From a virus, in IMG/VR virus record IMGVR_UViG_3300032050_000300, positions 1 to 41,291 of that record: a DNA stretch of 41,291 nt; one strand, given 5' to 3'. Below are positions 13,542 through 22,900 of this stretch, piece after piece. A model generated the notes under the pieces. That model did not search any database, had not been told where the DNA came from, and worked only from the letters and a program-made list of their open reading frames with translations. The translations under genes and the position numbers were made by a program. Position 1 is the stretch's first letter, and each line of letters starts with the position of its first letter.

Positions 13542-13757
13542 GTGAACAAAATGTCCAAGCCAAACCCCTTTAAGAACAAGGAAAGCAAGGCCGAGGAGCG
13601 TGCGGAGAAGCGCATGCCCCCGGCGGCCTACAAACGCGGTGAAATGGCAGAAAAAGGCGGCCGGTACATGAACGGCGGCGCTGTCAAAACGTGTGCAGGC
13701 TGCAAGTCGCCGGCGAAGTGCAAAGCCGCTGGCAAATGCCTTGCAAAAGGGCGTTGA
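13542..13757 (+). CDS. Small Lys-rich protein with C-terminal Cys cluster
   Basis: A 71-residue, strongly basic protein. The preferred start is GTG 13542, 7 nt after AAGGAG; an ATG three codons later is possible. An ATG at 13488 would overlap the portal gene and lacks a ribosome site. The N-terminal part is disordered and charged (KNKESKAEERAEKRMPPAAY). The C-terminus has four cysteines in CAGC-x6-C-x5-C (CAGCKSPAKCKAAGKC) among lysines. It may be a packaged or DNA-associated virion protein; function unknown. Confidence 0.7.
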   Translation: MNKMSKPNPFKNKESKAEERAEKRMPPAAYKRGEMAEKGGRYMNGGAVKTCAGCKSPAKCKAAGKCLAKGR

Positions 13758-13784
13758 CAAACCCGACCCGTTAGCCTGTACAAT
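13754..13784 (+). promoter_or_regulatory. Promoter with perfect -35, leaderless start
   Basis: A perfect TTGACA (13754-13759) and TACAAT (13779-13784) are 19 nt apart (or TGTACA at 17 nt). The ATG of the next gene follows TACAAT by exactly 6 nt and has no Shine-Dalgarno sequence. GTACATGCTGAC (13787-13798), spanning the start codon, matches the type B half-site of the left-arm inverted repeats at 11 of 12 positions, but has no second half. Confidence 0.6.
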
Positions 13785-13790
13785 AAGTAC

Positions 13791-14048
13791 ATGCTGACAA
13801 AACCGACCGACAAAGAAGTTCTGGCCCTAGCTAGACTCGCTCGGTCGGACGACGGCAAGGTTTTTATGGAGTACGCGGCGCGAGCGCTGATGGACGTGAA
13901 GGATCGCTTGGTATCGGCTGATGCTGAATCCACGATCCGCCGGTTTCAGGGACGCGCAGATGCACTCCAGAATTTGATTGAGGCGTTGGAGGAAGCTCCC
14001 GACCTCGTGGTTAAACTTGAGAGCCGAGCACGCAGCCGGCAAGGGTAA
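13791..14048 (+). CDS. Small helical protein between portal and scaffold
   Basis: An 85-residue, all-helical protein (KEVLALARLARSDDGKVFME; RRFQGRADALQNLIEALEEA). A small helical gene at this place is common in podovirus-like genomes and remains without assigned function. Translation appears leaderless: there is no Shine-Dalgarno sequence, and a -10 hexamer ends 6 nt before ATG. It may be expressed early or independently of the upstream late genes. Confidence 0.75.
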   Translation: MLTKPTDKEVLALARLARSDDGKVFMEYAARALMDVKDRLVSADAESTIRRFQGRADALQNLIEALEEAPDLVVKLESRARSRQG

Positions 14049-14051
14049 ATT

Positions 14052-15041
14052 ATGGGTCTCCCAGCACAAATTCAGGCGCAGCTAGACGCTGCCGACCAAC
14101 TCCACAAGCAGATGTTCCAGCCCCCGGCTGAGGACGCTACGGAAGTTGCAGAACAGCCTGAAACGACTGAAGCCCAGTCGGTATCCGAAGCACCGCAGCC
14201 AGAGCACGCGGTTGCGCCGAAGGAAGATGAGTTTGCTCAGTTGGAGCAGCGATACAAGTCGCTGCAAGGCATGTGGCAAAGCGCCAATGCCCGGTTGCAG
14301 AAGGCCGAATCTCAGAACGCTGAGTTGGTCGAAAAACTGCAAGCCGCAATCGAGCGTCTCGACGGAAGTTCCTCGGCAAAACCCAGCGAGCCGGCCACGT
14401 CGCAGTTGGTTACTGACAAAGACGCTGAAGCATTTGGCACCGATTTGATTGATCTGGCCCGGAGGATCGCCAAGGAACAGTTTGGCGAGCGCGAAAAGCT
14501 CCTGATGGGCAAGATCGAGGATCTGACGCAACGACTCACGGCTCAGGACCAACGACTTGGAACTGTGGCTCAAACCCAAGCACAGACCGCTCAGGAGCGG
14601 TTCTACGCGGCGCTGGACGGGCAACTGTCCACATGGGAAGCCATCCAAGCCACTCCTGAATGCCAGCAGTGGCTTCAGACCCGTGTCCCGGGAACCCGGG
14701 CGACGTGGAATGATGCTCTGTTGACTGCCGCTGAGGAGGTGGATGCGGCTCGTGCACTGGAAGTGTTCGAGACATTCCTCTCTGCCCACCCGCAGATGGA
14801 CCCGCGAAAGAAACCCGCGCCAGAACCGTCAAAGAAGGCCGAACTACAGCGTCAGGTTGCACCGTCGAAATCGGCGGCTGCTACTGCGACGCCTCAAGGC
14901 AAGCGGGTCTACTCGGCAGCGGAGTTTGCGGCAGAGATGGATCGGGTTGTACGGATGGGTAAAGCACGGCAGTACGATGATTCGGCGGCGCTTGAGAATG
15001 AACTCAATGCCGCGCTTGCTGAAGGGCGAGTAACCCCGTAA
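14052..15041 (+). CDS. Capsid scaffolding protein
   Basis: A 329-residue protein directly upstream of the coat gene. It is Gln/Glu/Ala-rich with long coiled-coil regions (LEQRYKSLQGMWQSANARLQ) and acidic, Pro-containing N-terminal low complexity. A basic-to-helical C-terminus (AAEFAAEMDRVVRMGKARQY) is the type of segment that binds coat protein. Scaffolds guide procapsid assembly and are lost before or during DNA packaging. AAGGG lies about 8 nt before ATG 14052. Family assignment is from position and architecture. Confidence 0.85.
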   Translation: MGLPAQIQAQLDAADQLHKQMFQPPAEDATEVAEQPETTEAQSVSEAPQPEHAVAPKEDEFAQLEQRYKSLQGMWQSANARLQKAESQNAELVEKLQAAIERLDGSSSAKPSEPATSQLVTDKDAEAFGTDLIDLARRIAKEQFGEREKLLMGKIEDLTQRLTAQDQRLGTVAQTQAQTAQERFYAALDGQLSTWEAIQATPECQQWLQTRVPGTRATWNDALLTAAEEVDAARALEVFETFLSAHPQMDPRKKPAPEPSKKAELQRQVAPSKSAAATATPQGKRVYSAAEFAAEMDRVVRMGKARQYDDSAALENELNAALAEGRVTP

Positions 15042-15068
15042 TGCGCGGCTCCGACTTAGGAGCCAATC

Positions 15069-16067
15069 ATGGCAACGATTACCCCAGCAACTACCTTCTC
15101 GACGTCCTCTAGCGGGACGTTCCCGAACGCCAACTTCACCACCAGCCCGACCTATTCGGGCACGTTCATCCCGACCATCTGGTCGGCCAAGATGAATGCA
15201 AAGTTCTATGCCGCCACCACCTTCGGTGACATCGCCAACACCAACTGGCAAGGCGACGTTCAGAACATGGGCGATAAGGTCATCATCAACAACATCCCGA
15301 CGCTGAACGTCTCGGATTACGTTGCTGGTACCGCGCTTACGTATCAGGTGCCGACTCCTGACACCATCGAACTGACGATCGACAAGGGCAAGTATTTCGC
15401 GTTCCAAGTGAACGATGTCCTTGAGTATCAGGCCAAGCCGAACCTGATGGAGATGTTCTCCACCGACGCCGGCAACCAACTGAAGATCTCGGTCGACACC
15501 GATTGCTGGCTGGCCGTGTTCAATCAGGCCGCTGCCGCCAACGTGGGTGCCACCGCCGGTGTCATCTCTGCTGGTTACAACATGGGTACGGACGCTTCTC
15601 CGGTCACCCTGAACGGCGGCAACATCCTGTCGTTCATCACCGGGATGGCTACCATCCTCGACGAGCAGAACATCCCCGAGACCGATCGTTGGCTCATCAT
15701 CACCCCCTACGAGCGTCAGCTTCTGATGAACTCCAACCTCGCGCAAGCTCAGTTCATGGGTGACAGCGAGTCGGTGCTTCGCAACGGCCGTATCGGGCGT
15801 ATCGACCGCTTCAACGTGTACCTGAGCAACCTGCTGCCCCGTGCAGCGGCCAACCAGAACTACACTGGCGGTGCTGATGCCGGTAAGGTCAAGCGGCACA
15901 CCATCCTTGCTGGTCACAAGACCGCGTTCACCTTCGCGTCGCAGATCAACAAGGTCGAGACCGTTCGCAACCCGAACGACTTCGGCGACTTTGTGCGCGG
16001 CCTGATGGTGTATGGTCGTAAGGCTGTCAAGGCTGAGGCGTTCACCACCGGCTACATCGCCGGCTGA
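15069..16067 (+). CDS. Major capsid protein (HK97-fold type)
   Basis: A 332-residue protein after the scaffold. The N-terminal arm is Thr/Ser-rich. The body has the mixed alpha/beta make-up of HK97-fold coats, for example a long helical segment (VNDVLEYQAKPNLMEMFSTD), 'ILDEQNIPETDRWLIITPYE' followed by an NSNLAQAQ stretch, and a C-terminal beta segment ending in YGRKAVKAEAFTTGYIAG. The 'P(E)xDRWLIITP' segment recurs in coat proteins of phages with this gene order. AGGAG lies upstream. The exact coat family cannot be decided without a search. Confidence 0.92.
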   Translation: MATITPATTFSTSSSGTFPNANFTTSPTYSGTFIPTIWSAKMNAKFYAATTFGDIANTNWQGDVQNMGDKVIINNIPTLNVSDYVAGTALTYQVPTPDTIELTIDKGKYFAFQVNDVLEYQAKPNLMEMFSTDAGNQLKISVDTDCWLAVFNQAAAANVGATAGVISAGYNMGTDASPVTLNGGNILSFITGMATILDEQNIPETDRWLIITPYERQLLMNSNLAQAQFMGDSESVLRNGRIGRIDRFNVYLSNLLPRAAANQNYTGGADAGKVKRHTILAGHKTAFTFASQINKVETVRNPNDFGDFVRGLMVYGRKAVKAEAFTTGYIAG

Positions 16068-16073
16068 TGGGTG

Positions 16074-16095
16074 GGGGAGGGGTAAAACCCTCCCC
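16074..16095 (+). terminator. Terminator-like hairpin after the coat gene
   Basis: GGGGAGGG and CCCTCCCC pair over 8 bp around a 6-nt loop (GTAAAA), directly after the coat-gene stop. No T-tract follows, so it could be a partial terminator, an RNA-processing site or an mRNA stabiliser that raises coat expression. Confidence 0.55.
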
Positions 16096-16120
16096 GCTCT
16101 CGCAACTCTAGGAGAACGCT

Positions 16121-16501
16121 ATGTCTTTCGGGCTTAGTTCAGTTAATGTCTCACAGCGAGGCGAATGGGCTGGTACTATTGTTGCCAACGTAGTTACGGG
16201 TATCACCGTAGCCGCTGGCAACAATAGTCAGGCTTTGGCTGTCGCGCTTACCGGCGAAATCAACGTCATCGGCACCAGCAGCGCCACTGCTTCTACCGGT
16301 GTTCGTCTGCCGGCCGGCGTGTACGCCGGTGATTCCGTGATCGTGTATAACGCTGGTGCCAACTCGACGGCGGTTTACCCCGCTACTGGCGGCGTCATCA
16401 ATGCACTGTCCCCCAATGCTGCGCTCGCCATGACGACGGGTCAGCGTGCTATGTTTGTCGCGGTTTCGCCGACGAACTGGGTTGCTTTAGTTAGCGCGTA
16501 A
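16121..16501 (+). CDS. Probable capsid decoration or head-associated protein
   Basis: A 126-residue protein made of small residues, Ala, Gly, Ser, Thr and Val, with alternating hydrophobic patterns (VYAGDSVIVYNAGANSTAVY; GVINALSPNAALAM). It is a likely beta-rich trimer-type fold. It lies between the coat and adaptor genes, flanked by two terminator-like hairpins, so it could be expressed at high level. The '...AGDSVIVYNAGANSTAVYP...ATGGVI' pattern is typical of short virion surface proteins in environmental phages. The role is inferred. Confidence 0.65.
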   Translation: MSFGLSSVNVSQRGEWAGTIVANVVTGITVAAGNNSQALAVALTGEINVIGTSSATASTGVRLPAGVYAGDSVIVYNAGANSTAVYPATGGVINALSPNAALAMTTGQRAMFVAVSPTNWVALVSA

Positions 16502-16507
16502 TGAGGT

Positions 16508-16526
16508 GCCCGGGTAACTCCCGGGC
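16508..16526 (+). terminator. Terminator-like hairpin
   Basis: GCCCGGG, loop TAACT and CCCGGGC form a perfect 7-bp stem just after the stop at 16501. It is followed by GCTTTC, a weak T-run. It may reduce read-through from the coat/decoration genes into the adaptor genes. Confidence 0.6.
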
Positions 16527-16543
16527 GCTTTCATGGGAGTGAT

Positions 16544-17215
16544 ATGGGTACCATCACCGCCGCGACACTAATCGACCGCGCCGCGTACTTGCTGGAGGAC
16601 ACGAGCAACGTCACGTGGGCTCGGGTCGAGCTTCTTGGCTGGCTCAACGAGGCGCAGTCTCAGGTCGTTTCGTTTTCCCCTGCGGCCAACGTCACGCGTG
16701 AGACCATCAGTTTGGTTTCCGGCACGTCGCAAGAACTTCCTGCGGCGGCATCCCTACTCATTGACGTACCTAGAAACGCCAACGGTCCTGCGATCCGTAT
16801 GGTGTCTCGTGAGCTTCTGGATGCGGGCCCCTACGATTGGTACACCGCACCCAGCACTGCGCAGGTTAAAAATTGCGTGTACGACATTGAGGACAGCCGT
16901 CGTTTCAGCGTGTTTCCGCCCAATACCGGGGCTGGTAGCGTTGTTGTTGTGTACGCCAAGCTCCCTTCTGTTCTCACCAACGAAAGCCAGACTCTTGAGA
17001 TTGAGGACGCGTACCAAGCTGCCGTTCTCAACTACATGATGTACCGTGCGTACAGCAAAGACACTGACTATGTGTCTGCTGATGGCAGCAAAGCCGCTTC
17101 GTACTACGGGGCGTTCAAAGATGCGTTGGCTGGCAAAGCCGCTGGAGATGCCGCGCTCAATCCGGCGCAAGGGCTTTCCCCCGCTAACCCTGCTGTGCAA
17201 GGTACGCTCAAATGA
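16544..17215 (+). CDS. Head-tail adaptor protein (DUF6682-like)
   Basis: A 223-residue protein. The N-terminus (MGTITAATLIDRAAYLLEDT) followed by 'RVELLGWLNEAQSQVVSFSP' matches the layout of the phage adaptor group called DUF6682, whose members lie behind the coat gene. The helical ends and 'IEDAYQAAVLNYMMYRAYSK-D' are also characteristic. The protein likely forms the ring under the portal. A GGGAG site precedes ATG 16544 and the stop overlaps the next start. Confidence 0.75.
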   Translation: MGTITAATLIDRAAYLLEDTSNVTWARVELLGWLNEAQSQVVSFSPAANVTRETISLVSGTSQELPAAASLLIDVPRNANGPAIRMVSRELLDAGPYDWYTAPSTAQVKNCVYDIEDSRRFSVFPPNTGAGSVVVVYAKLPSVLTNESQTLEIEDAYQAAVLNYMMYRAYSKDTDYVSADGSKAASYYGAFKDALAGKAAGDAALNPAQGLSPANPAVQGTLK

Positions 17216-17853
17216 CGATGCAGGACTACAGCAGTCTCGTGCGGGACGTCATCATGTACGCGCCGCACTGCCCCGAGCACGTGGCGCAGCACGCGGTGAA
17301 GCTGACGTGTATCGACTTTTGCCGCCGTACGCACTGGTGGAAGTACACCAGCGACCCGATGGATGTCGCAGCGGGCGAGGCTTCGTACCAAGTCGAAGTG
17401 CCTAACGGCACCGAGCCGATTTCGGTTGTGGCGGCGTGGTATAACGATTCTCCGCTATGGCCGATGGGTTTTTCGACCAAGAACCGTTTTCAGTTCAAGA
17501 ACCTTAGCAGCATGTCCGGGACGCCGCAGGCGTTTAGCCATGACAACGCTGCTGAAGTAGTTCTGAGCCCAGTGCCGAAAGACACTGATGCGGCCTCTCT
17601 AGTTCTTACCGTCGCCATCGCTCCTAAACGCACTGCCAACAGTGCAGACAGAGAGATGATGGAGCGGTATTTCGATGGTTTGGTGAGCGGAGCGCTTTCC
17701 CGCGTGTACGCAATCCCAAATCAGCCTTTCACTAGCCCCGATGCTTCTATGGCGCGCGAAAAAATGTACCGCGTCGAGGCAACGAAGGCTAAAATCGACG
17801 CTAACAAGGCACTAACGGTCGCCTCGTTGCGAGTTCAACCTCGGCACCCATAG
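17212..17853 (+). CDS. Second connector/tail-completion protein
   Basis: A 213-residue protein overlapping the adaptor gene by ATGA. It starts with a helical 'DYSSLVRDVIMYAPHCPEHV' and 'KLTCIDFCRRTHWWKYT', then has a beta-rich middle and a helical C-terminus. Proteins of this shape follow the adaptor in many podovirus-like genomes and act as connector or tail-nozzle parts. The role is inferred from position. Confidence 0.65.
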   Translation: MTMQDYSSLVRDVIMYAPHCPEHVAQHAVKLTCIDFCRRTHWWKYTSDPMDVAAGEASYQVEVPNGTEPISVVAAWYNDSPLWPMGFSTKNRFQFKNLSSMSGTPQAFSHDNAAEVVLSPVPKDTDAASLVLTVAIAPKRTANSADREMMERYFDGLVSGALSRVYAIPNQPFTSPDASMAREKMYRVEATKAKIDANKALTVASLRVQPRHP

Positions 17854-17861
17854 GAGCCATC

Positions 17862-18290
17862 ATGCCCGGTTTTTCCAAAGCCCTCGCGCAGCAAATTTTC
17901 GACGCCACGTTGGCGTCCTCACGCACTAGTCTGACCGCCAAGCCCGGCGTTTGGATGTCGCTGCACACCGCAGCACCGGACGATAATTCGGCCGGTAACG
18001 AGGCCACGTACTCTGGCTATGCTAGGGTCAACATTGCCTCCGTGATGACGTCCTCCACGACCGGTACTGCCCCTGAGCAGACCATCACGGCGACCAATAC
18101 TGCGGATATCAACTTTCCTGCGTCCACGGGCACGACCCAAACTGTTACTCACTGGGCTATCTGGTCTGACCAGAGTCTTGGAACCGGCGCATATTTGATG
18201 TACTCGGGGTCGCTGTCCTCAAGTCGCTCGGTTCAATCAGGTGACGTTGTGGTTATTCCCGCTAGTCAACTGTCCATCTCGCTGACCTAA
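17862..18290 (+). CDS. Virion protein, 'LHT' family, copy 1
   Basis: A 142-residue, Ser/Thr-rich protein. It shares an architecture with the next gene and, more distantly, with 39901-40305: N-terminal helix, a strand 'VWMSLHTAAPDD', 'YSGYARVNI', then a central 'INFPASTGTTQTVTHWAIW' and a C-terminal beta segment with 'YSGSLSSSRSVQSGDVVVIP'. This pattern is known from uncharacterised phage structural proteins and suggests a compact beta-sandwich. GGAGCC precedes ATG 17862. Confidence 0.7.
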   Translation: MPGFSKALAQQIFDATLASSRTSLTAKPGVWMSLHTAAPDDNSAGNEATYSGYARVNIASVMTSSTTGTAPEQTITATNTADINFPASTGTTQTVTHWAIWSDQSLGTGAYLMYSGSLSSSRSVQSGDVVVIPASQLSISLT

Positions 18291-18291
18291 A

Positions 18292-18723
18292 ATGGCCGGA
18301 CTATCCAAGTACCTAGCTCTTGGGCTGTTTAACAGCACGTTGAACCCCGTGCGGGAGTCTCTTGTTGCTCCTACGACTCTGTACTTGGCCCTTCATTCTG
18401 GCGCACCCAGCGACGCAACATACGGCACAGAAGCCGATTATGCTGGGTACGCTAGGCGGGCGCTAAACAGTTTGACAGCCGACGTTTCCGCCGAGACGGT
18501 TGACGGCAACGTCGACATTGTTGTGACGAACGGGTCCGCCGTTACGTTTCCAGCCTCGACAGGTGCTGCCGCACAGTTGATCACGAACTGGGCTATTTGG
18601 GACAGCGCCGTAAGGGGGGATGGCAACATCTTGTACTCCGGGGTGTTGTCCAGCGCTCGTTTGATTGGAACCGGTGACAGCGTTGTTGTTCCCGAAGGCA
18701 GCTTGGTTATCACGATCAAATGA
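18292..18723 (+). CDS. Virion protein, 'LHT'-type paralogue, copy 2
   Basis: A 143-residue protein starting one base after the stop of the previous gene. It aligns through its length with that protein: 'LYLALHSGAPSD', 'YAGYARRALN', 'VTFPASTGAAAQLITNWAIW', 'YSGVLSSARLIGTGDSVVVP'. The pair appears to be a tandem duplication that has diverged strongly. They may form a hetero-oligomer at the tail or decorate the head. Confidence 0.7.
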   Translation: MAGLSKYLALGLFNSTLNPVRESLVAPTTLYLALHSGAPSDATYGTEADYAGYARRALNSLTADVSAETVDGNVDIVVTNGSAVTFPASTGAAAQLITNWAIWDSAVRGDGNILYSGVLSSARLIGTGDSVVVPEGSLVITIK

Positions 18724-19682
18724 GCCAATACGGCGCCCACCATGGGCCTATTAACTCAGGTGCGATAAATCACTTATCGTTCCCTGCGACTGAGACCGGC
18801 CTCAGCGTAATTCAACTGCTCGGCACAGTTGAGATATCCGGCACCATCGGTGGTTCGCTGTACATTTTAAGAACTGCTTCTGCGGCAACTAATGCTGTAG
18901 CGTCGACTCCAAACATAGTTGCCAAAGCGCGGATGCAGCTTGGCGCTACCACAGCATGTTCCGCAGTAACGCAGGCAACTGCGCTATCAAAAATTCGTGT
19001 CACCGCCGTGCCTCAAGAAGTTCTGGCATGGCCTGAAGTGAGCGTTGGGCTTCGGTACCGTTTTTCTGCGCAGCAGCAGGCTTCTGCCGTCGTCAGTGCT
19101 GTTGCGTTCGCTAAGACGTTCAAGACCGCAGTTACCTCCGGGGCCGCCGTGCCGTTTGTATCGGCAGACACGAGGTTGCGTCGGTCTGCCAGTGTCGTGT
19201 GTTCCGCTACAACTAGCGCATTCGCCGGTCGCAAGCCGCAGCGATCTGCGTCGACCGTTGCTCAGGTTGTTTCGCAGGCGTCGGTCGCTTCGCGCATTAG
19301 TCCACATGCAGAGACCGTAGCTACTGCCGTATCGTCCGTATCGACGAGGGTTAATCTACGGCGGTCGGCCCTTACTACAGCCGCTGCGGTCACGTCAACT
19401 CCGACTCTTGTTCGCCTCAGACTGGCGTACCCAAACCCAGAGGTCGCCACCGCGTTTTGTTCCGAGATTGCTTTGCGTAGGCGGATGCCGTTAGTGGCTT
19501 TCGGCTTGGCTTTCGCAGAAAACGCGGCGTCGGCTGCAAGCAAATTTAGAATGTCGGCTACGACAGTAGCCGAAGCTGTTGCGTTCTCGGCGGCGGCTGA
19601 CTACGCGGTTGCGGCTCCCGCACCGGTTGAACGACTCATGATTGTTCCTGCGTCTGACCGGCGCATGGAGGTAACTCTGTGA
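18720..19682 (+). CDS. Ala/Ser/Val/Arg-rich 21-residue repeat protein
   Basis: A 320-residue protein overlapping both neighbours by 4 bp. From about residue 48 to 305 it consists of about 12 degenerate units of 20-22 residues with the pattern S-A-x-T-V-A-x-A-V-x-S-x5-R-x-R-R, for example SASTVAQVVSQASVASRISP and HAETVATAVSSVSTRVNLRR. Regular small/hydrophobic alternation with a basic turn suggests a solenoid or a fibrous trimer. It precedes the fibre adaptor and tail-fibre genes, so a tail part is likely. No named family is recognised. Confidence 0.7.
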   Translation: MSQYGAHHGPINSGAINHLSFPATETGLSVIQLLGTVEISGTIGGSLYILRTASAATNAVASTPNIVAKARMQLGATTACSAVTQATALSKIRVTAVPQEVLAWPEVSVGLRYRFSAQQQASAVVSAVAFAKTFKTAVTSGAAVPFVSADTRLRRSASVVCSATTSAFAGRKPQRSASTVAQVVSQASVASRISPHAETVATAVSSVSTRVNLRRSALTTAAAVTSTPTLVRLRLAYPNPEVATAFCSEIALRRRMPLVAFGLAFAENAASAASKFRMSATTVAEAVAFSAAADYAVAAPAPVERLMIVPASDRRMEVTL

Positions 19683-19990
19683 TTCTCGGCACTTTCTACA
19701 AGCAACCTGCGGAGTCACTCGACTATGATGTCGACTTCTCAGAGTTCCTCACCGACGGCGACACTTTGGTATCTTCTGGCAACCCGCCAGTACCATCTCC
19801 TTTGAGTGTTGCCGTTACTCCGACAGGGCTTACACTAGGCCCAACCTTCGTGATTGACAGCGGCACCACGATCAAGCAGTGGCTGTCCGGCGGTACCGAC
19901 GGGTTAAAGTACAAGATTACTCTTACGGCGACTTCCAACGCCGGGCGTATTAAACAAGTTGAGTTCGTTGTTCGTGTGAAGGATTACTGA
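19679..19990 (+). CDS. Small fibre-tail adaptor-like protein
   Basis: A 103-residue protein starting with GTG, which overlaps the previous stop (GTGA), with GGAGGT 6 nt upstream. It has the form YKQPAESLDYDVDFSEFLTD, a Pro/Gly linker, then an immunoglobulin-like strand pattern ending 'YKITLTATSNAGRIKQVEFV'. Small proteins with this ending commonly stand directly before a tail-fibre gene and are annotated as fibre-tail adaptors. It probably links the fibre encoded next to the tail. Confidence 0.65.
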   Translation: MILGTFYKQPAESLDYDVDFSEFLTDGDTLVSSGNPPVPSPLSVAVTPTGLTLGPTFVIDSGTTIKQWLSGGTDGLKYKITLTATSNAGRIKQVEFVVRVKDY

Positions 19991-19991
19991 C

Positions 19992-22900
19992 ATGACATTG
20001 CTGTTCAAGAACAACGCGAGCACGACGGTTTCCGGCGCGGTCAACACCACGCAAACTAGCATCAATGTCGCAAGCTCTACCGGGTTTCCCGTACCTTCTG
20101 CCGGCGACTATTTTTACGCTACGTTGTACGAGCTTTCCGGGAATCCGGCGGTCGAAGTAAACATCGAGATTATAAAAGTCACAGCCGTTTCTGGTACGGC
20201 TTGGACGATTGAGCGAGCGCAAGATGGTACGACGGCCAAGGCGCGCAACGGCACCACTACGTGCTACGCCGAAAATCGCTTTACTGCTGCATCCGCCGAG
20301 CAGCCTTTGCAGAAGGACAACAATCTTTCGGACTTGTCCAACGCGTCTACTGCTCGTACAAATCTTGGCCTTGGTACGATGGCTACGCAGGCCGCCAGTA
20401 GCGTAAACATTACCGGTGGAACCATCTCGGGCGTTACCCTGACGTCTCTGGACTCAGGTACTACGATTCAGGACAACGCGGATACAACGAAGCAGTTGAA
20501 GTTCGAGGTGTCTGGCATCGCCACCGGCAACACCAGAACGCTTACAGCGCCAAATGCTAGTGGGACGATCGCTCTTACTTCTGACTTGTCGTCCGGGTAT
20601 CAGCCGCTAGATTCTGATCTTACGGCAGTGGCCGGGCTCTCTGCCAACGGCTTGGTTGCGCGTACTGGCACTGGCACGGCTGCGGTCAGATCGCTCACTG
20701 CCCCAGTGGCTGGTATCACTGTCACCAACGGTGATGGGGTATCTGGCAATCCTACTATCGGTCTTGCCAACGACCTCGCGGGTGTTGAGGGGCTGACAGG
20801 CACCGGTTTTGTTCGCCGTACGGCTGCGGACACGTGGTCTGCATCGACGCTTGTGGACGCGGACATCCCGGGCGCGCTGACGGGTAAGAGCTACAACGGT
20901 CTGACGCTTACGTCCAACGCCACGGGGTTCTCCGTAGCCGGTGGAACTACGTCCAAGACTCTGACGCTCAACAACAGCCTCACGTTTGCAGGTACCGACG
21001 GGACCACAATCACCTTCCCGTCCACTACCGGGACGTTGGCGCTTAACAATCAGACTATGTTCCTTGGAACTACGTCTGTAGCTTTGAATCGCAGTTCAGC
21101 GTCGTTGACCCTTAACGGGGTAAATATCGACGGCTCGGCCGGGTCTGCAACTAGTGCTACTAGCGCTACGACCGCTACGAACCTTTCTGGCGGCAACGGC
21201 ACTACCCTTCTTGGGTCCGTACCGTATCAGTCGGGTGCCAGTACCACTACGTTGCTCGCCCCGAACACCACGACGACCAAACAGTTTTTTTCGCAAACGG
21301 GAAACGGCACTAACGGGGCCGCCCCTTCGTGGTCAGCGGTATCCAAGTCGGATGTCGGGCTCGGTAGCGTCGAGAACACGGCCGTGTCTACATGGGCTGG
21401 ATCTACGAGCCTTACCACACTAGGTACAGTTGCCACCGGCACGTGGAATGCCACGACCATCGGGATCGCAAAAGGCGGTACCGGGCAGGTCACAGCCTCC
21501 GCCGCGTTTAACGCACTGTCTCCGGTTACCACAACAGGCGATTTGATCTACGGCAGCGGTGTCAACACTAACGCTCGCCTCGCCGGCAATACGACCACGA
21601 CGAAGCAGTTCCTTTTGTCCACTGGGGACGGAACTAACGCCACCGCGCCCGCGTGGGGCAGCGTTGCCAACGGCGACATCCCAACGGCGCTCACGGGGAA
21701 AACGTACAACAGTTTGACTTTGGTCGCTGCCGCCACAGGGTTCACTATTGCCGGCGGCACAACCAGCAAAACGCTGACGATCAACAACACGCTGGCGCTG
21801 TCCGGTACGGACTCTTCGACGCTGAACATCGGCTCGGGCGGCACCCTCGGGTCTGCCGCCTACACTGCTTCTTCTGCGTACGCTCCTTCTGTCGGGTCCA
21901 CTACGATCGCTACGGTTGGGACTATCTCCGCCGGCACATGGCAGGGTAGTGCGATCGGTATTTCTTACGGCGGGACTGGTGCTACCAGTAAGGCCGCCGG
22001 TTTCAATGCGCTATCTCCAGTTACTACTCTTGGCGACTTGATCTACGGTAGCGGTGCAAACACCAACGCTCGCCTTGCTGGTAACACGACCACGGCGAAG
22101 CAGTTCCTTTCGTCCACTGGAGACGGAACGAATACCACGGCCCCCGCATGGGGCACACTCGCCAACGGGGATATCCCGACTTCGCTGACTGGCAAGACCT
22201 ACAACGGTCTGACTCTGACGGCCAACGCCACCGGTTTCTCCGTCGGCGGCGGCACAACCGCAAAAACGCTTCAGGTCAACAACAACCTGACGTTCTCTGG
22301 CATTGACGGCTCTACGCTGAATATCGGTAGTGGCGGAACTCTTGGTACGGCCGCGTATACGGCCAGCACTGCATACCAACCACTCGACGCTGACTTGACT
22401 GCGATCGCGACGCTCGCAGGCACGTCCGGTTTCCTAAAAAAGACCGCTGCGGACACATGGTCGCTGGACACAGGCACGTACCTCACAGGCAACCAAAGCA
22501 TTAGCCTGTCTGGCGACGCAACCGGATCTGGAACCACAAGCATTTCTGTTGCGCTTGCAGCTTCTGGTGTCACGGCTGGCACTTACCCGAAGGTTACAGT
22601 CGACGCTAAAGGCCGAGTTACTTCTGGTGCGTCCCTCGCGTCTGGCGATCTTCCGACGTACACCGGGTCTCTCACATCGACCCAAGTCACAACCGCGCTT
22701 GGGTTTACGCCGTATAGCAACGCCAATCCCAGTGGGTACATAACCGGCAACCAAAGCATCTCGGTCACCGGCGACGCGAGCGGCACGGGTGCTACCTCGA
22801 TCTCGCTGACCCTAGCTAACAGTGGCGCTACGGCCGGCACGTACAAGAGCGTGACGGTCGATGCCAAGGGGCGCGTGACCGGCGGAACCAACCCGACTAC

